This document shows positions 33,436 to 42,297 of a stretch of DNA of 60,751 nt, piece by piece. Below the pieces are notes generated by a model. That model saw only the letters and a program-made list of their open reading frames with translations, had not been told where the DNA came from and made no database searches. Source of the stretch: Paludibacteraceae bacterium (lineage in GTDB: Bacteria; Bacteroidota; Bacteroidia; Bacteroidales; Paludibacteraceae). Where the stretch lies: assembly GCA_024399835.1 (NCBI GenBank), contig JAKSNK010000010.1, forward strand, positions 1-60,751. The letters run 5' to 3'. The first letter of the stretch is position 1; each line of letters starts with the position of its first letter. The position numbers and the translations under genes are program-made.

Positions 33436-34593
33436 ATGGCAGACATTTATAAAGACAGAAAATATATCAGCTTTGGTGCTGATGGCATTAACCCATTGGG
33501 AATTGTCAGAAGTTTAGGACAAGTTGGTATAAAAACGGATATCATTCGGGATACAGAATCTGGGCACTTTGCATCAGTTAATACGAGCAAATATGCTGGA
33601 AGTGTGTTTTTTGCAGACTCAAATGAGGATGCATATAAGATACTTTCTGAAAATTATGGAAATGAAGAATTAAAGCCGGTTTTATTCTTTACATACGAAG
33701 GTCATAGTGATTTTTGTGATGAATTGTACGATGAGTTAAAAGATAAGTACATTTTTTATAATGCAGGTGGGAAGGGGGCACTTACTCGCCTTAATAACAA
33801 AGAAGTACAATGCCAATTGGCTAAAGAATGTGGGATAAGAGTGCCTATATATGAAATAGTACACAAAGGAGATTTGCCCAAAAATGTTCCATACCCTGTA
33901 ATTACAAAAACTCTTACCTCAACAGAAAGTGGTTGGAAGAGAGATATGATTGTGTGTCAAAATGAGCAAGAATTGTTACAAGCATATACTGAAATTCTTG
34001 CAGATAATATTATGGTAGAAGAATATATTGATGCTCCTAATGAATTCGATTTAAAAGGGTTTTCCATAAAAGGAGGTGAACAGATTTATTTTACCTATCA
34101 AAAGAGATGGCATTACAAAGATCCTTCTAAACGCTGGCTAATGTATTTTGAGCCTTGCGACAATGAAGACATTAAAGCAAAACTAACAGCATTTATTCGT
34201 AAAGCAAACTATTCAGGCATCTTTGATGCAGAATTTATGCAAAAAGAGGATGGTGAATTAGTGTTTTTGGAAGTTAATTGGCGGACAGGTATGTTTAACT
34301 ATAACCATACATTTGCAGGAGTTAATTTGCCATTTTTATGGGCAAAATCTACAATAGATGGCAGAATAGATTATGATAGTATCAAACCAACTGTCTCTTC
34401 CTATACTGCTTTTGACGAAATGTCCTTTTCTAGTGTTTTGCATCATCCGTCTTGCATATTGCAATGGTTAAAAGCTTTGAAACAAGCAGATGTATTGTAT
34501 TATTATCATCCTAAGGATAAAAAGCCATGTCTTGTAGCTTGGAAGCATTTTATAAAACGAAAGATTACCAATTTTGTTCATAAAAATAAATAG
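33436..34593 (+). CDS. ATP-grasp family enzyme (carboxylate-amine ligase type)
   Basis: 385 aa. N-terminal Rossmann-like part ('ISFGADGINPLGIVRSLGQVGI') as in preATP-grasp domains, then an ATP-grasp fold with 'YPVITKTLTSTESGWKRDMIV' (ATP loop), 'IMVEEYID' and metal-binding 'GIFDAEFMQKEDGELVFLEVNWRTGM' (E-x-N). Such enzymes activate a carboxylate as acyl-phosphate and join it to an amine, as in D-aspartate ligases or amino-acid decoration of surface polysaccharides. It is paired with the GINT1-like gene and shares its AT-rich codon use. The substrate is unknown. Confidence 0.8.
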   Translation: MADIYKDRKYISFGADGINPLGIVRSLGQVGIKTDIIRDTESGHFASVNTSKYAGSVFFADSNEDAYKILSENYGNEELKPVLFFTYEGHSDFCDELYDELKDKYIFYNAGGKGALTRLNNKEVQCQLAKECGIRVPIYEIVHKGDLPKNVPYPVITKTLTSTESGWKRDMIVCQNEQELLQAYTEILADNIMVEEYIDAPNEFDLKGFSIKGGEQIYFTYQKRWHYKDPSKRWLMYFEPCDNEDIKAKLTAFIRKANYSGIFDAEFMQKEDGELVFLEVNWRTGMFNYNHTFAGVNLPFLWAKSTIDGRIDYDSIKPTVSSYTAFDEMSFSSVLHHPSCILQWLKALKQADVLYYYHPKDKKPCLVAWKHFIKRKITNFVHKNK

Positions 34594-34612
34594 TTTTTTT
34601 GTAGTGAAGTGA

Positions 34613-34631
34613 GATTGTTATCTTAACAATC
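34613..34631 (+). terminator. Hairpin after the ATP-grasp gene
   Basis: GATTGTTA-TCT-TAACAATC, an 8-bp perfect stem 20 bp after the stop codon; only a short T run (TTTT) follows a few bases later, so termination strength is uncertain. Confidence 0.5.
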
Positions 34632-34689
34632 GTCAGTTTTGAGGTGAACGAATGGTAAGCGAACGGTGAGTATAGGATGAGCGAACGGT

Positions 34690-34792
34690 TAGGAATCAAT
34701 TTGCATCTGCATTTTGGTTCCTAATTCTTAAAAATCGTAACTATACTCATCCTTAATAGTGCTACCGTAGTGCTACGGGTTAGAACCCGAAA
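34690..34792. repeat. Dispersed structured repeat, copy A
   Basis: Contains the hairpin arms TAGGAATCAA (34690-34699) and TTGGTTCCTA, then a 64-bp block (34718-34781) that recurs exactly at 55133-55196, including the palindromes CCGTAG-TG-CTACGG and CGGGTT-AG-AACCCG. It fills most of the gap between the ATP-grasp gene and the AbiE pair. Shorter relatives lie at 51004-51052 and 51376-51430. Confidence 0.8.
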
Positions 34793-34873
34793 GGGACAGG
34801 GAATTGAGCAACAAAAATTTACGCAGAGGCACTTTTTGTTTGAAAAATATTTGGAAGATACATATTTTTTTTG

Positions 34874-34881
34874 TATCTTTG
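34874..34881 (+). promoter_or_regulatory. -7 promoter box for the AbiE pair
   Basis: TATCTTTG, 20 bp before the ATG at 34901, with an A/T-rich TTTGAAAAATATTTGG region upstream. Confidence 0.8.
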
Positions 34882-34900
34882 CGTAAAATTTCAAACTTTT

Positions 34901-35665
34901 ATGATAGAACTATTGCCCGCCATACAGCAAAAGCGTATCTTTCGAAAGTCAGATGTCGTTGAATTAGTCGGCGACAAACGCCGTGCCGAAGTGCTGCTGC
35001 TAACATATCAAAAGCGTGGATACATACAGAAAATCCGGCGTGATTTGTATTGTATTTTGAATTTAGCCACCGGGCTGCCGGATGTTAGTCGCTACGAGAT
35101 AGCATGTTCCATTCAAACAGATGCATGTATTGCATACCATACTGCGCTGGAGTATCATGGATTGGCTCACCAGTTTTGGTATGATGTTCAGGTTGCAACG
35201 GCTCGTCCATTTACATATTTTGAACATGCCGAATGTGCATTCGTTTCTGTCGGTAACAAGATAGGTCTTGGTATAGAGGAACCGCGTTTTGATCGAGGAG
35301 TCCGTGTGACCAATCTCGAACGAACTATCGTAGATTGTATCCTTCGTATGGATTTGGCTGGTGGAGCAGAAGAGTTCTTGCATTGCATGGAAGGAGTAGG
35401 GATGCTTCGGACGGCAGAAATAATAAATGTCCTACAAGCATACGATGCTCCTGTTGCATACCAAAAAGTTGGCTGTACATTGGAGTTGTTGCAACTGCCC
35501 GCAGATGACCTCAATCAAGTGCTGCAATTATGCCGCACACAAGCAGGCACAGCGGTAAACTTCCTGACCAATCGAGAAGACAGCACGGTCTATCAAAGCA
35601 AATGGAAACTATATGTCCCAGAATGTTTAACCATACAAACTGCCATATCCGATGAAATCGTATAA
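34901..35665 (+). CDS. AbiEi-type antitoxin (type IV toxin-antitoxin)
   Basis: 254 aa from the ATG at 34901; a TTG ten codons upstream lies inside the promoter. N-terminal winged helix (~5-60: 'FRKSDVVELVGDKRRAEVLLLTYQKRGYIQKIRRDLY') followed by the AbiEi middle domain ('YEIACSIQTDACIAYHTALEYHGLA', 'VRVTNLERTIVDCI'). AbiEi represses the operon and counteracts the AbiEii toxin. It overlaps the toxin gene by 14 bp, as usual for these pairs. Confidence 0.88.
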   Translation: MIELLPAIQQKRIFRKSDVVELVGDKRRAEVLLLTYQKRGYIQKIRRDLYCILNLATGLPDVSRYEIACSIQTDACIAYHTALEYHGLAHQFWYDVQVATARPFTYFEHAECAFVSVGNKIGLGIEEPRFDRGVRVTNLERTIVDCILRMDLAGGAEEFLHCMEGVGMLRTAEIINVLQAYDAPVAYQKVGCTLELLQLPADDLNQVLQLCRTQAGTAVNFLTNREDSTVYQSKWKLYVPECLTIQTAISDEIV

Positions 35666-36596
35666 TAAAAATGACCTTGCTATAATCGCCAACCAAACAG
35701 GATTTCTTCGTGACCAGTTGGAGAAAGTAATTCGCTTGACAGATATTCTTCGTTTCTTCCATGACGATACCTTTCTGCGACAAACTTTGGCTCTCAAGGG
35801 CGGAACTGCTATTAATATGACCTGTTTTGATATGCCTCGCCTCTCTGTAGATATTGATTTGGATTATTGCCACGATGTAGATAAAGAGACAATGTTAAGG
35901 GAACGGGAGCAGATAACGACTTGTATCCATAATTACATGCAGAGCAATGGCTATAGTTTGAGTCCGCATACCAAACATCCTCATTCGTTGGATTCGTGGG
36001 TATTTGATTACATCAATGCTGCCGGCAACCATGATGTTATCAAAGTGGAAATAAACTATTCCATGCGTTGCCATGTGTTGCCGATTGTTGAGAAAGAGGT
36101 TCGTCTGGAGTTTACTGACCCATTCTTCGTTATGTCGCTTGCTCCTATGGAACTATTCGGTAGTAAGATAAAAGCACTTGTGGAGCGTAGTGCATGTCGA
36201 GATCTCTATGATGTGCATAATATGCTGGAAGCAGGATTGTTCACAAGTGAAGATGAAATGACGCTACTGCGACATATCGTAACTTTTTATCGATGCGTGG
36301 GTGGTAATAGTGTACCTGTAAAACCAATAGATTTAACGAAAATAGAGTCCATTCGCTTCCCGCAAATACGCGCCCAACTGATACCTATGCTAAAGAAGAC
36401 TGAGCGATTCGACTTTGAACAAGCCAAGCAGCAGGTGGTGCACTATCTTGCCGAAACATTAAGTCCTTCGGAGGATGACACTCTATTTATAGAGGCATTT
36501 AATCGTGGAGAATATAAACCCGAGTTGTTGTTTGGTGATGCTGCCGTCCTGCATCGCATTGGTCAACATCCCATGGCTCTGTGGAAAACAATGTAG
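35652..36596 (+). CDS. AbiEii/AbiGii-type nucleotidyltransferase toxin
   Basis: 314 aa. Nucleotidyltransferase core 'LALKGGTAINMTCFDMPRLSVDIDLDYC' has the G-G-T and D-x-D (D-I-D-L-D) metal-binding residues of DNA polymerase beta-like AbiEii toxins; 'PMELFGSKIKALVERSACRDLYDVHNML' is the second conserved block. AbiEii-type enzymes block growth (tRNA modification in characterised members), giving phage abortive infection. All key residues look present, so the system may be active. It is flanked by dispersed repeats, consistent with mobile defence DNA. Confidence 0.9.
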   Translation: MKSYNKNDLAIIANQTGFLRDQLEKVIRLTDILRFFHDDTFLRQTLALKGGTAINMTCFDMPRLSVDIDLDYCHDVDKETMLREREQITTCIHNYMQSNGYSLSPHTKHPHSLDSWVFDYINAAGNHDVIKVEINYSMRCHVLPIVEKEVRLEFTDPFFVMSLAPMELFGSKIKALVERSACRDLYDVHNMLEAGLFTSEDEMTLLRHIVTFYRCVGGNSVPVKPIDLTKIESIRFPQIRAQLIPMLKKTERFDFEQAKQQVVHYLAETLSPSEDDTLFIEAFNRGEYKPELLFGDAAVLHRIGQHPMALWKTM

Positions 36597-36806
36597 GTCC
36601 TTGTCAGTTTAATAGGATATGTCAAGTGTCTGCCAACCCTTTGCCAACCCTCGGTCAACGGTTTACTCAAAAAGACAACAAAAAAATGCACAAAAAACCA
36701 AATTCGCTGAGTTTTGGCACACCTTTTGTTATATGTCCTGTGAGTGAGCATAGTGCTTACTGCAACAATTAAAACCTAATTATTTATCTAAACAAAACAA
36801 ACAACT

Positions 36807-36974
36807 ATGAAGTACCAATGTATTTGTGGGTACATCTATGATGAAGCTGTAGAGCCCATCCGTTTCAACGATCTGCCGAAAGACTGGACATGTCCCGTAT
36901 GCGGCGCAGGTAAAGACGCCTTTACTCCCGTTTCTGACGAGAAAATCGGTAAGAAACATTGTTGCAGAAAATAG
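36807..36974 (+). CDS. Rubredoxin-like protein with C-x-C first knuckle
   Basis: 55 aa, [14 protein letters not shown] ... [18 protein letters not shown], then a Lys-rich tail ending HCCRK. The second metal knuckle (TCPVCG) is standard for rubredoxin. The first has only one residue between its Cys (C-I-C-G rather than C-x-x-C-G), and the loop between knuckles is ~8-10 residues shorter than usual. Rubredoxins carry one electron at an Fe(Cys)4 site and often serve peroxide or superoxide reduction. A ferritin gene follows 113 bp later, fitting an iron/oxidative-stress role. The gap before it (36597-36806) holds only repeat-like sequence. Confidence 0.85.
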   Translation: MKYQCICGYIYDEAVEPIRFNDLPKDWTCPVCGAGKDAFTPVSDEKIGKKHCCRK

Positions 36975-36976
36975 AC

Positions 36977-37031
36977 GCAATAGAGATTGATGGACATAGT
37001 CCAACGAACTACCGAAACCAATCTCTGTTGC
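36977..37031 (+). other. Stem-loop between rubredoxin and ferritin genes
   Basis: GCAATAGAGATTG (36977-36989) pairs with CAATCTCTGTTGC (37019-37031), 12 of 13, enclosing a smaller hairpin TGGAC-ATA-GTCCA. It begins 3 bp after the rubredoxin stop codon; there is no T run, so it may protect or process mRNA rather than terminate it. Confidence 0.5.
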
Positions 37032-37087
37032 CATTAAACCTAACTCTAAATTTAAAACTTAACTTAAAACTCTAAACTTTTACAACT

Positions 37088-37585
37088 ATGTTATCTAAGA
37101 AAATGTCAGAGGCATTGAACGCCCAAATAAATATGGAACTTTGGTCCGCGTACCTCTATTGCAGTATGTCCAACTGGGCACTGGATTCAGGTTACGAAGG
37201 TATTTCCCATTGGTTCCGGCTGCAAGCACGCGAGGAGCAAAGCCATGCCGAACGGATTGCCGACTATATCCACCGTCAGGACAGCAAAGTCGTCTTTCGT
37301 CCCATTGATGAAGTTCCAAACGACTGGGGAAGTCCCATTGACCTGTTCCTTGATGCTGCCAAGCACGAGGCAAAGATTACCGACTGCATCAACAGATTGA
37401 CGAAAAAAGCCATAGCGGAAGAGGATTTGGCTACGCAAGTTTTCCTGCAATGGTTTGTTTCAGAGCAGGTGGAGGAGGAAGATTCGATTCGTGCTATTCT
37501 GACCGACTTGCGCAAGATTGGCGCATGCGAATGCGGTTGCGGACTGCATCTCGTTGACCGCGAACTCCTGCAACGCACCAAATAA
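37088..37585 (+). CDS. Ferritin
   Basis: 165 aa four-helix iron-storage protein. Ferroxidase-centre residues are visible in 'INMELWSAYLYCSMSNW' (Glu), 'WFRLQAREEQSHAERIADYI' (E-E-x-x-H) and 'FLQWFVSEQVEEEDSI' (E-Q-x-E-E). The C-terminal end, 'GACECGCGLHLVDREL', is unusual: the loop that normally reads Gly/Asn-rich carries three Cys. It stores iron as ferric mineral inside a 24-mer. It may be read from its own or the rubredoxin promoter; no TAnnTTTG box is seen directly upstream. Confidence 0.93.
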   Translation: MLSKKMSEALNAQINMELWSAYLYCSMSNWALDSGYEGISHWFRLQAREEQSHAERIADYIHRQDSKVVFRPIDEVPNDWGSPIDLFLDAAKHEAKITDCINRLTKKAIAEEDLATQVFLQWFVSEQVEEEDSIRAILTDLRKIGACECGCGLHLVDRELLQRTK

Positions 37586-37661
37586 TGGGGCGCTAACATA
37601 GAATTTGACTGCTTTTTTGCAAAAAAGTCGCGAAATATTTGCATATTCCAAAAATTCTTTG

Positions 37662-37669
37662 TATCTTTG
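37662..37669 (+). promoter_or_regulatory. -7 promoter box for the rimP-nusA-infB operon
   Basis: TATCTTTG with TATTTGCATATTC ~24 bp upstream as -33; 61 bp before the rimP ATG. Confidence 0.85.
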
Positions 37670-37683
37670 CAGTCGAAATGGAA

Positions 37684-37706
37684 GAGGGGACCCGAAAGGT
37701 TCCCTC
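37684..37706 (+). promoter_or_regulatory. 5'-leader hairpin of rimP mRNA
   Basis: GAGGGGACC-CGAAA-GGTTCCCTC, a 9-bp stem (one G.U) just after the expected transcription start and 24 bp before the rimP ATG. It could bind a ribosome-assembly or ribosomal protein for autoregulation, or stabilise the message. Confidence 0.6.
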
Positions 37707-37729
37707 AATTCGTGCAAAATAGAAACACT

Positions 37730-38155
37730 ATGATTACTATCGAACAAGTCAAATCGTTGGTAAATGCCTTCCTGCAAGACACGGACTATGAACTGCAGAC
37801 CCTTGAAATTGACAAGGATCAGAATATCCTCGTCGAAATAGACCGTCCGGGCATCGTGGATGTGGATTTCTGCGCTGCATTAAACCGCCATCTGACAGAC
37901 CGGCTCGGCGAAGAAATGGACGACTATTCGCTCGAAGTCGGCAGCGTCTCGCTTACTGACCCGTTCAAATCGAAAATACAATACCAAAAGAACTTGGGAC
38001 ACAATGTCGTCGTTACCGACAACGAGGGACGCCGGCACAGCGGACAACTGATTAGCGTGGACGAAGACACCTTTATGATAGAAAGCAAAGAAACATTGAC
38101 TTTCAGATACGACGAAGTAAAAAAAGTAATATATAACCTGTCGGTAAGTCGGTAA
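37730..38155 (+). CDS. rimP: Ribosome maturation factor RimP
   Basis: 141 aa from the ATG at 37730 (MITIEQVKSLVNAFLQ); the longer frame reads through the leader hairpin. RimP helps mature the 30S subunit. N-terminal alpha/beta domain ('ILVEIDRPGIVDVDFCAALNRHLTDRL'), then an SH3-like C-terminal barrel ('VVVTDNEGRRHSGQLISVDEDTFMIES'). Placed first in rimP-nusA-infB, the conserved order. Confidence 0.92.
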   Translation: MITIEQVKSLVNAFLQDTDYELQTLEIDKDQNILVEIDRPGIVDVDFCAALNRHLTDRLGEEMDDYSLEVGSVSLTDPFKSKIQYQKNLGHNVVVTDNEGRRHSGQLISVDEDTFMIESKETLTFRYDEVKKVIYNLSVSR

Positions 38156-38186
38156 ACAACCGATTAACCAATTAACCCATTAAATT

Positions 38187-39443
38187 ATGGCTAAAACTAA
38201 AGAAGCAATCAATCTGATTGACATTTTCCAGGAATTCAAAGATTTTAAGAACATTGACCGTCAAACATTTGTCAATGTGCTCGAGGATTCATTCCGTAGT
38301 GTTATCGCTAAAATGTATGGCAGCGATTCCAACTACTCCGTCATCATCAACCCTGACAAGGGAGACTTGGAAATCTATCGTGACCGTCTGGTCATGGAGG
38401 ACGGCGATGTCGCCAACCCCGATGCACAGGTCGAATTGAGCGAAGCACGCAAAGTTGACCCCGAAATAGAAATAGGGGAGGACTTTACCGACAAAGTAGA
38501 ATTCTCTTCTTTCGGCCGCCGAATGATACTTAATCTCCGCCAAACCCTCTCTTCGAAGGTGTTGGAGTTGCAAAAGGAAAACCTGTACTTGCGCTACAAA
38601 GACCTGTTGGGACAAGTCGTTTCCGGCGAGTTGTACCAGGTGTGGAAAAAGGAGATGTTGCTCTTGGACGAAGACGGCAATGAGTTGTATTTGCCCAAAC
38701 AGAACCAGATTCCTTCGGACTTCTACCGCAAGGGAGACACCGTTCGCGCCGTCGTGGTACAAGTGGAGAACAAAAACCAAAATCCCAAAATCATCCTCAG
38801 CCGTACCAGTCCTTTATTCCTGCAACGGCTGTTCGAGCAGGAAGTTCCCGAGGTACACGACGGACTGATTGCTATCAAGAACATCGCCCGTATTCCCGGT
38901 GAGCGTGCCAAAGTGGCTGTCGAGAGTTTTGACGACCGTATCGACCCCGTAGGCGCATGCGTAGGTATAAAAGGTGCCCGTATTCACGGTATCGTACGCG
39001 AACTCCGCAACGAGAATATCGATGTTATCAATTATACTTCCAATATCAACTTGTTTATCCAGCGTGCTTTGGCTCCTGCCAAAATCAGCACAATGACCAT
39101 TGACGAGGAAACCAAACATGCAGATGTTTACCTCAAGACCGACGAAGTCAGTCTCGCTATCGGTAAAGGCGGTTTCAATATCAAATTGGCTTGCATGCTG
39201 ACCGGCTATCAGATTGATGTTTATCGCGAGATGGATGAACAAGACCTGGAGGATATCTATTTGGACGAGTTCAACGACGAAATCGACCAATGGGTATTGG
39301 ATGCCTTCAAGGCAATGGGATTGGATACAGCCAAGGCAGTTTTGGCTAAGTCCAAAGAAGACCTGCTCAGCGGAACCGACCTCGAGGAAGAGACTATCGA
39401 CCATGTCATCGAAGTGCTGAATGCCGAGTTCGAAAACGACTAA
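38187..39443 (+). CDS. nusA: Transcription termination/antitermination factor NusA
   Basis: 418 aa. N-terminal RNA-polymerase-binding domain (~1-130, 'IDIFQEFKDFKNIDRQTFVNVLEDSFRSVI'), S1 domain (~135-205), KH1/KH2 ('VGACVGIKGARIHGIVRELRNENIDVI', 'SLAIGKGGFNIKLACMLTGYQIDVY'), and a short acidic C-terminal tail. Controls pausing, termination and antitermination. 31 bp after rimP. Confidence 0.95.
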   Translation: MAKTKEAINLIDIFQEFKDFKNIDRQTFVNVLEDSFRSVIAKMYGSDSNYSVIINPDKGDLEIYRDRLVMEDGDVANPDAQVELSEARKVDPEIEIGEDFTDKVEFSSFGRRMILNLRQTLSSKVLELQKENLYLRYKDLLGQVVSGELYQVWKKEMLLLDEDGNELYLPKQNQIPSDFYRKGDTVRAVVVQVENKNQNPKIILSRTSPLFLQRLFEQEVPEVHDGLIAIKNIARIPGERAKVAVESFDDRIDPVGACVGIKGARIHGIVRELRNENIDVINYTSNINLFIQRALAPAKISTMTIDEETKHADVYLKTDEVSLAIGKGGFNIKLACMLTGYQIDVYREMDEQDLEDIYLDEFNDEIDQWVLDAFKAMGLDTAKAVLAKSKEDLLSGTDLEEETIDHVIEVLNAEFEND

Positions 39444-39516
39444 ATGCTCGCTCAACCGCCCAATTTGTTAAATTTATTCGTATATTATTAATCATCAATA
39501 CATCAATTAAAAAATT

Positions 39517-42288
39517 ATGGCTATAAAACTCGTTAAAGTATGTCAGGAACTCCATATTAGTATGAACGATGCACGGGAATTCTTTGAAAAACAAGGGATT
39601 ACCGTCGATGTCACCCCCAATACGCGTATTGATGATGACCAACAATTACTGCTTGTTAAGGCATACGACAAGGAGTGGGCTGCACGATTGGAGGCAGAAC
39701 GGCAGGCAGCACATGCACAGCCGGAAAAAGCAGCAACTGCACCGGTGGCTGAAGCACCTAAGAAAAAAGAACCCGAGTTCATTCCTACAGAAGCTCCGGC
39801 TGCTGCCGTACAACTCAAAGTGGTGGGGAATATAGATTTGGAGCAACCCAAAACTGCTGGACCGAAAAAAGCAGACAAACCGTCTGCTCCGAAGAAGGAA
39901 CAGACGAAGGCAGACAAACCTCATACTGAGCCCGCCACACCTGCTAAACCTGCAGAATCTGCTCAACCGGTTAAACCGGCTGAACCTGTTGAACCCGCTA
40001 AACCCAAAGTCGAATTGGCTAAAACGCCGGGCGACCGCAAGGCAGAAGCGGCTGCTAATCAGCAACTCAAGGTGGTGGGTAAGATAGACTTGAGCGCTAT
40101 CAACCAAGCCACTCATCCTACCAAGAAAACCAAGGAGGAGAAGAAGCGCGAGCGGATAGAGCGCGAGCAACAGCGCAAGGCACAACAGGCAAATAGTGGC
40201 AAATCAACTGCCAACGCAGGAAATTCTGCCAACAACGGCAATGCCGACAATACGCCTAATCCTGCCAATGGAGGAGAGAAACGCAAGAGAGAACGCATAC
40301 ATCAGGGACGGGTAGATGTCAATGATGCTCGCAATCAAAGAGGTGGCAAGAAAAAGGACAAACATTCCTATCGGGTAGAGATTGACGACGACGAGATACG
40401 CCGTAATGTCAAGTCCGTCAATGCTTCACTCAATGAACGCCATAGCAAGTCCATGACTTCTATTCATAAGAATGAGCGCCGTAAACAGGAGCAACAGAAG
40501 CGTGACGAACAGAGGGCTGAGCAGCAAGCCATGTCCACTGTATTGAAGTTGACGGAGTTTGTGACTGCGAATGACCTTGCTACCATGATGAATGTGCCCG
40601 TCACAAAAGTTATCGGTACTTGCATGATGTTGGGTGTAATGGTTAGTATCAACCAGCGTTTGGACGCTGAGACCATCAACTTGGTGGCAGAGGAGTTTGG
40701 TTTTACCACCGAATATGTGAGTGCCAAAGTGACCGAAGAAATCAATGCGGACGAGGAAGTAAACGAGGAGGATATTACCGAGCGTTGCCCGATTGTGACA
40801 GTCATGGGACATGTTGACCATGGTAAAACATCCCTCTTGGACCATATCCGTAATACCAATGTGATTGCCGGCGAGGCAGGCGGTATCACACAGCATATCG
40901 GTGCCTACAATGTGGAATTGAAGAACGGCAGACATATCACTTTCCTGGATACTCCCGGTCACGAAGCATTTACTGCCATGCGTGCCCGTGGTGCCAAAGT
41001 GACGGATATTGCCATTATCATTGTGGCTGCTGACGATGCCGTCATGCCGCAAACGATTGAGGCAATCAACCACGCTCAAGCTGCAGGTGTACCCATGATT
41101 TTTGCTATCAACAAGTGCGATAAACCAGGCGCTAACCCCGATAAAATCAAGGAACAACTGTCCAATATGAACATTTTGGTCGAGGAATGGGGCGGTAAAT
41201 ATCAGTCACAGGATATTTCTGCCAAGAGCGGAATGGGTATATTTGAACTTTTGGAAAAAGTGCTGCTTGAGGCAGATATGCTCGAACTCAAAGCCAACCC
41301 CAAGCGCCGTGCCAAAGGGTCTATCATTGAATCTACTTTGGACAAAGGGCGCGGTTATGTGGCTACCATCCTGGTCAGCGACGGAACCCTCCACATGGGA
41401 GACATCGTTTTGGCTGGTACTTTCCATGGCAAAATCAAGGCAATGTTCAATGAGCGCGGTCAGAAAATCAGCCAAGCCCTTCCTGGAGAACCGGCAGTTA
41501 TTCTTGGCTTGAACGGCGCACCGCAGGCAGGTGACGAGTTCAATGTTTTGCCTACCGAGCAGGAAGCACGCGAGATTGCCAACAAGCGCGAACAGTTGCA
41601 ACGGGAGCAGTCAATCCGTACGAAGAAGCATATTGGACTGGACGAAATAGGCCGTCGCCTGGCTATTGGAGACTTTAAGGAGATTAACCTTATCGTCAAA
41701 GGTGATGTGGACGGATCGGTTGAAGCCCTTTCGGATTCGTTGATTAAACTTTCTACCGAAAATATACAGGTCAATGTCATACACGGTGCCGTAGGTGCAA
41801 TCTCGGATAGTGATATCATGTTGGCTGCTGCATCCAACGCCATTATTGTCGGATTTAATGTCCGTCCTACAGGTACGGCGCGTAAGATGGCAGAGGAGCA
41901 GGAAGTCGATATACGCTTGTACAGCATTATCTACGATGCCATCGAGGAACTCAAAGCCGCTATGGCAGGTATGCTCTCGCCGGAGATAAAGGAGGAAGTG
42001 ACTGCAACACTCGAAGTATTGCAGACTTTCCATATTTCCAAAGTGGGTACGATTGCCGGATGTATCGTGCGTGAAGGTAAAGCCAAACGCTCCAACAAGT
42101 GCCGTATTATTCGTGACGGTATCGTTATTCATACCGGCGAACTCTCCTCACTCAAACATGGCAAGGACGATATTAAAGAAGTCGGCTTGAACCAGGAGTG
42201 CGGTTTGAGCATCAAGTCCTTCAACGATGTGCAGGAGGGCGATATGGTCGAGACATACGAGACCGTTGAAGTTGCCAAATCATTGTAA
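39517..42288 (+). CDS. infB: Translation initiation factor IF-2
   Basis: 923 aa. A long variable N-terminal region (~60-270) of Pro/Ala/Lys-rich low complexity ('[11 protein letters not shown]'), which includes two copies of a short LKVVGxIDL element (~95 and ~186). The GTPase core has G1 '[14 protein letters not shown]', G3 'DTPGHEAF' and G4 'NKCD'; domains II-IV follow. Brings fMet-tRNA to the 30S subunit. Third gene of the operon. Confidence 0.96.
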   Translation: MAIKLVKVCQELHISMNDAREFFEKQGITVDVTPNTRIDDDQQLLLVKAYDKEWAARLEAERQAAHAQPEKAATAPVAEAPKKKEPEFIPTEAPAAAVQLKVVGNIDLEQPKTAGPKKADKPSAPKKEQTKADKPHTEPATPAKPAESAQPVKPAEPVEPAKPKVELAKTPGDRKAEAAANQQLKVVGKIDLSAINQATHPTKKTKEEKKRERIEREQQRKAQQANSGKSTANAGNSANNGNADNTPNPANGGEKRKRERIHQGRVDVNDARNQRGGKKKDKHSYRVEIDDDEIRRNVKSVNASLNERHSKSMTSIHKNERRKQEQQKRDEQRAEQQAMSTVLKLTEFVTANDLATMMNVPVTKVIGTCMMLGVMVSINQRLDAETINLVAEEFGFTTEYVSAKVTEEINADEEVNEEDITERCPIVTVMGHVDHGKTSLLDHIRNTNVIAGEAGGITQHIGAYNVELKNGRHITFLDTPGHEAFTAMRARGAKVTDIAIIIVAADDAVMPQTIEAINHAQAAGVPMIFAINKCDKPGANPDKIKEQLSNMNILVEEWGGKYQSQDISAKSGMGIFELLEKVLLEADMLELKANPKRRAKGSIIESTLDKGRGYVATILVSDGTLHMGDIVLAGTFHGKIKAMFNERGQKISQALPGEPAVILGLNGAPQAGDEFNVLPTEQEAREIANKREQLQREQSIRTKKHIGLDEIGRRLAIGDFKEINLIVKGDVDGSVEALSDSLIKLSTENIQVNVIHGAVGAISDSDIMLAAASNAIIVGFNVRPTGTARKMAEEQEVDIRLYSIIYDAIEELKAAMAGMLSPEIKEEVTATLEVLQTFHISKVGTIAGCIVREGKAKRSNKCRIIRDGIVIHTGELSSLKHGKDDIKEVGLNQECGLSIKSFNDVQEGDMVETYETVEVAKSL

Positions 42289-42297
42289 TATTCGATA

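Noticed and set aside
36581-36772. 63-codon frame after the AbiEii toxin gene
   Set aside because: Overlaps the toxin gene end and consists of sequence related to the dispersed non-coding repeats; no protein family.
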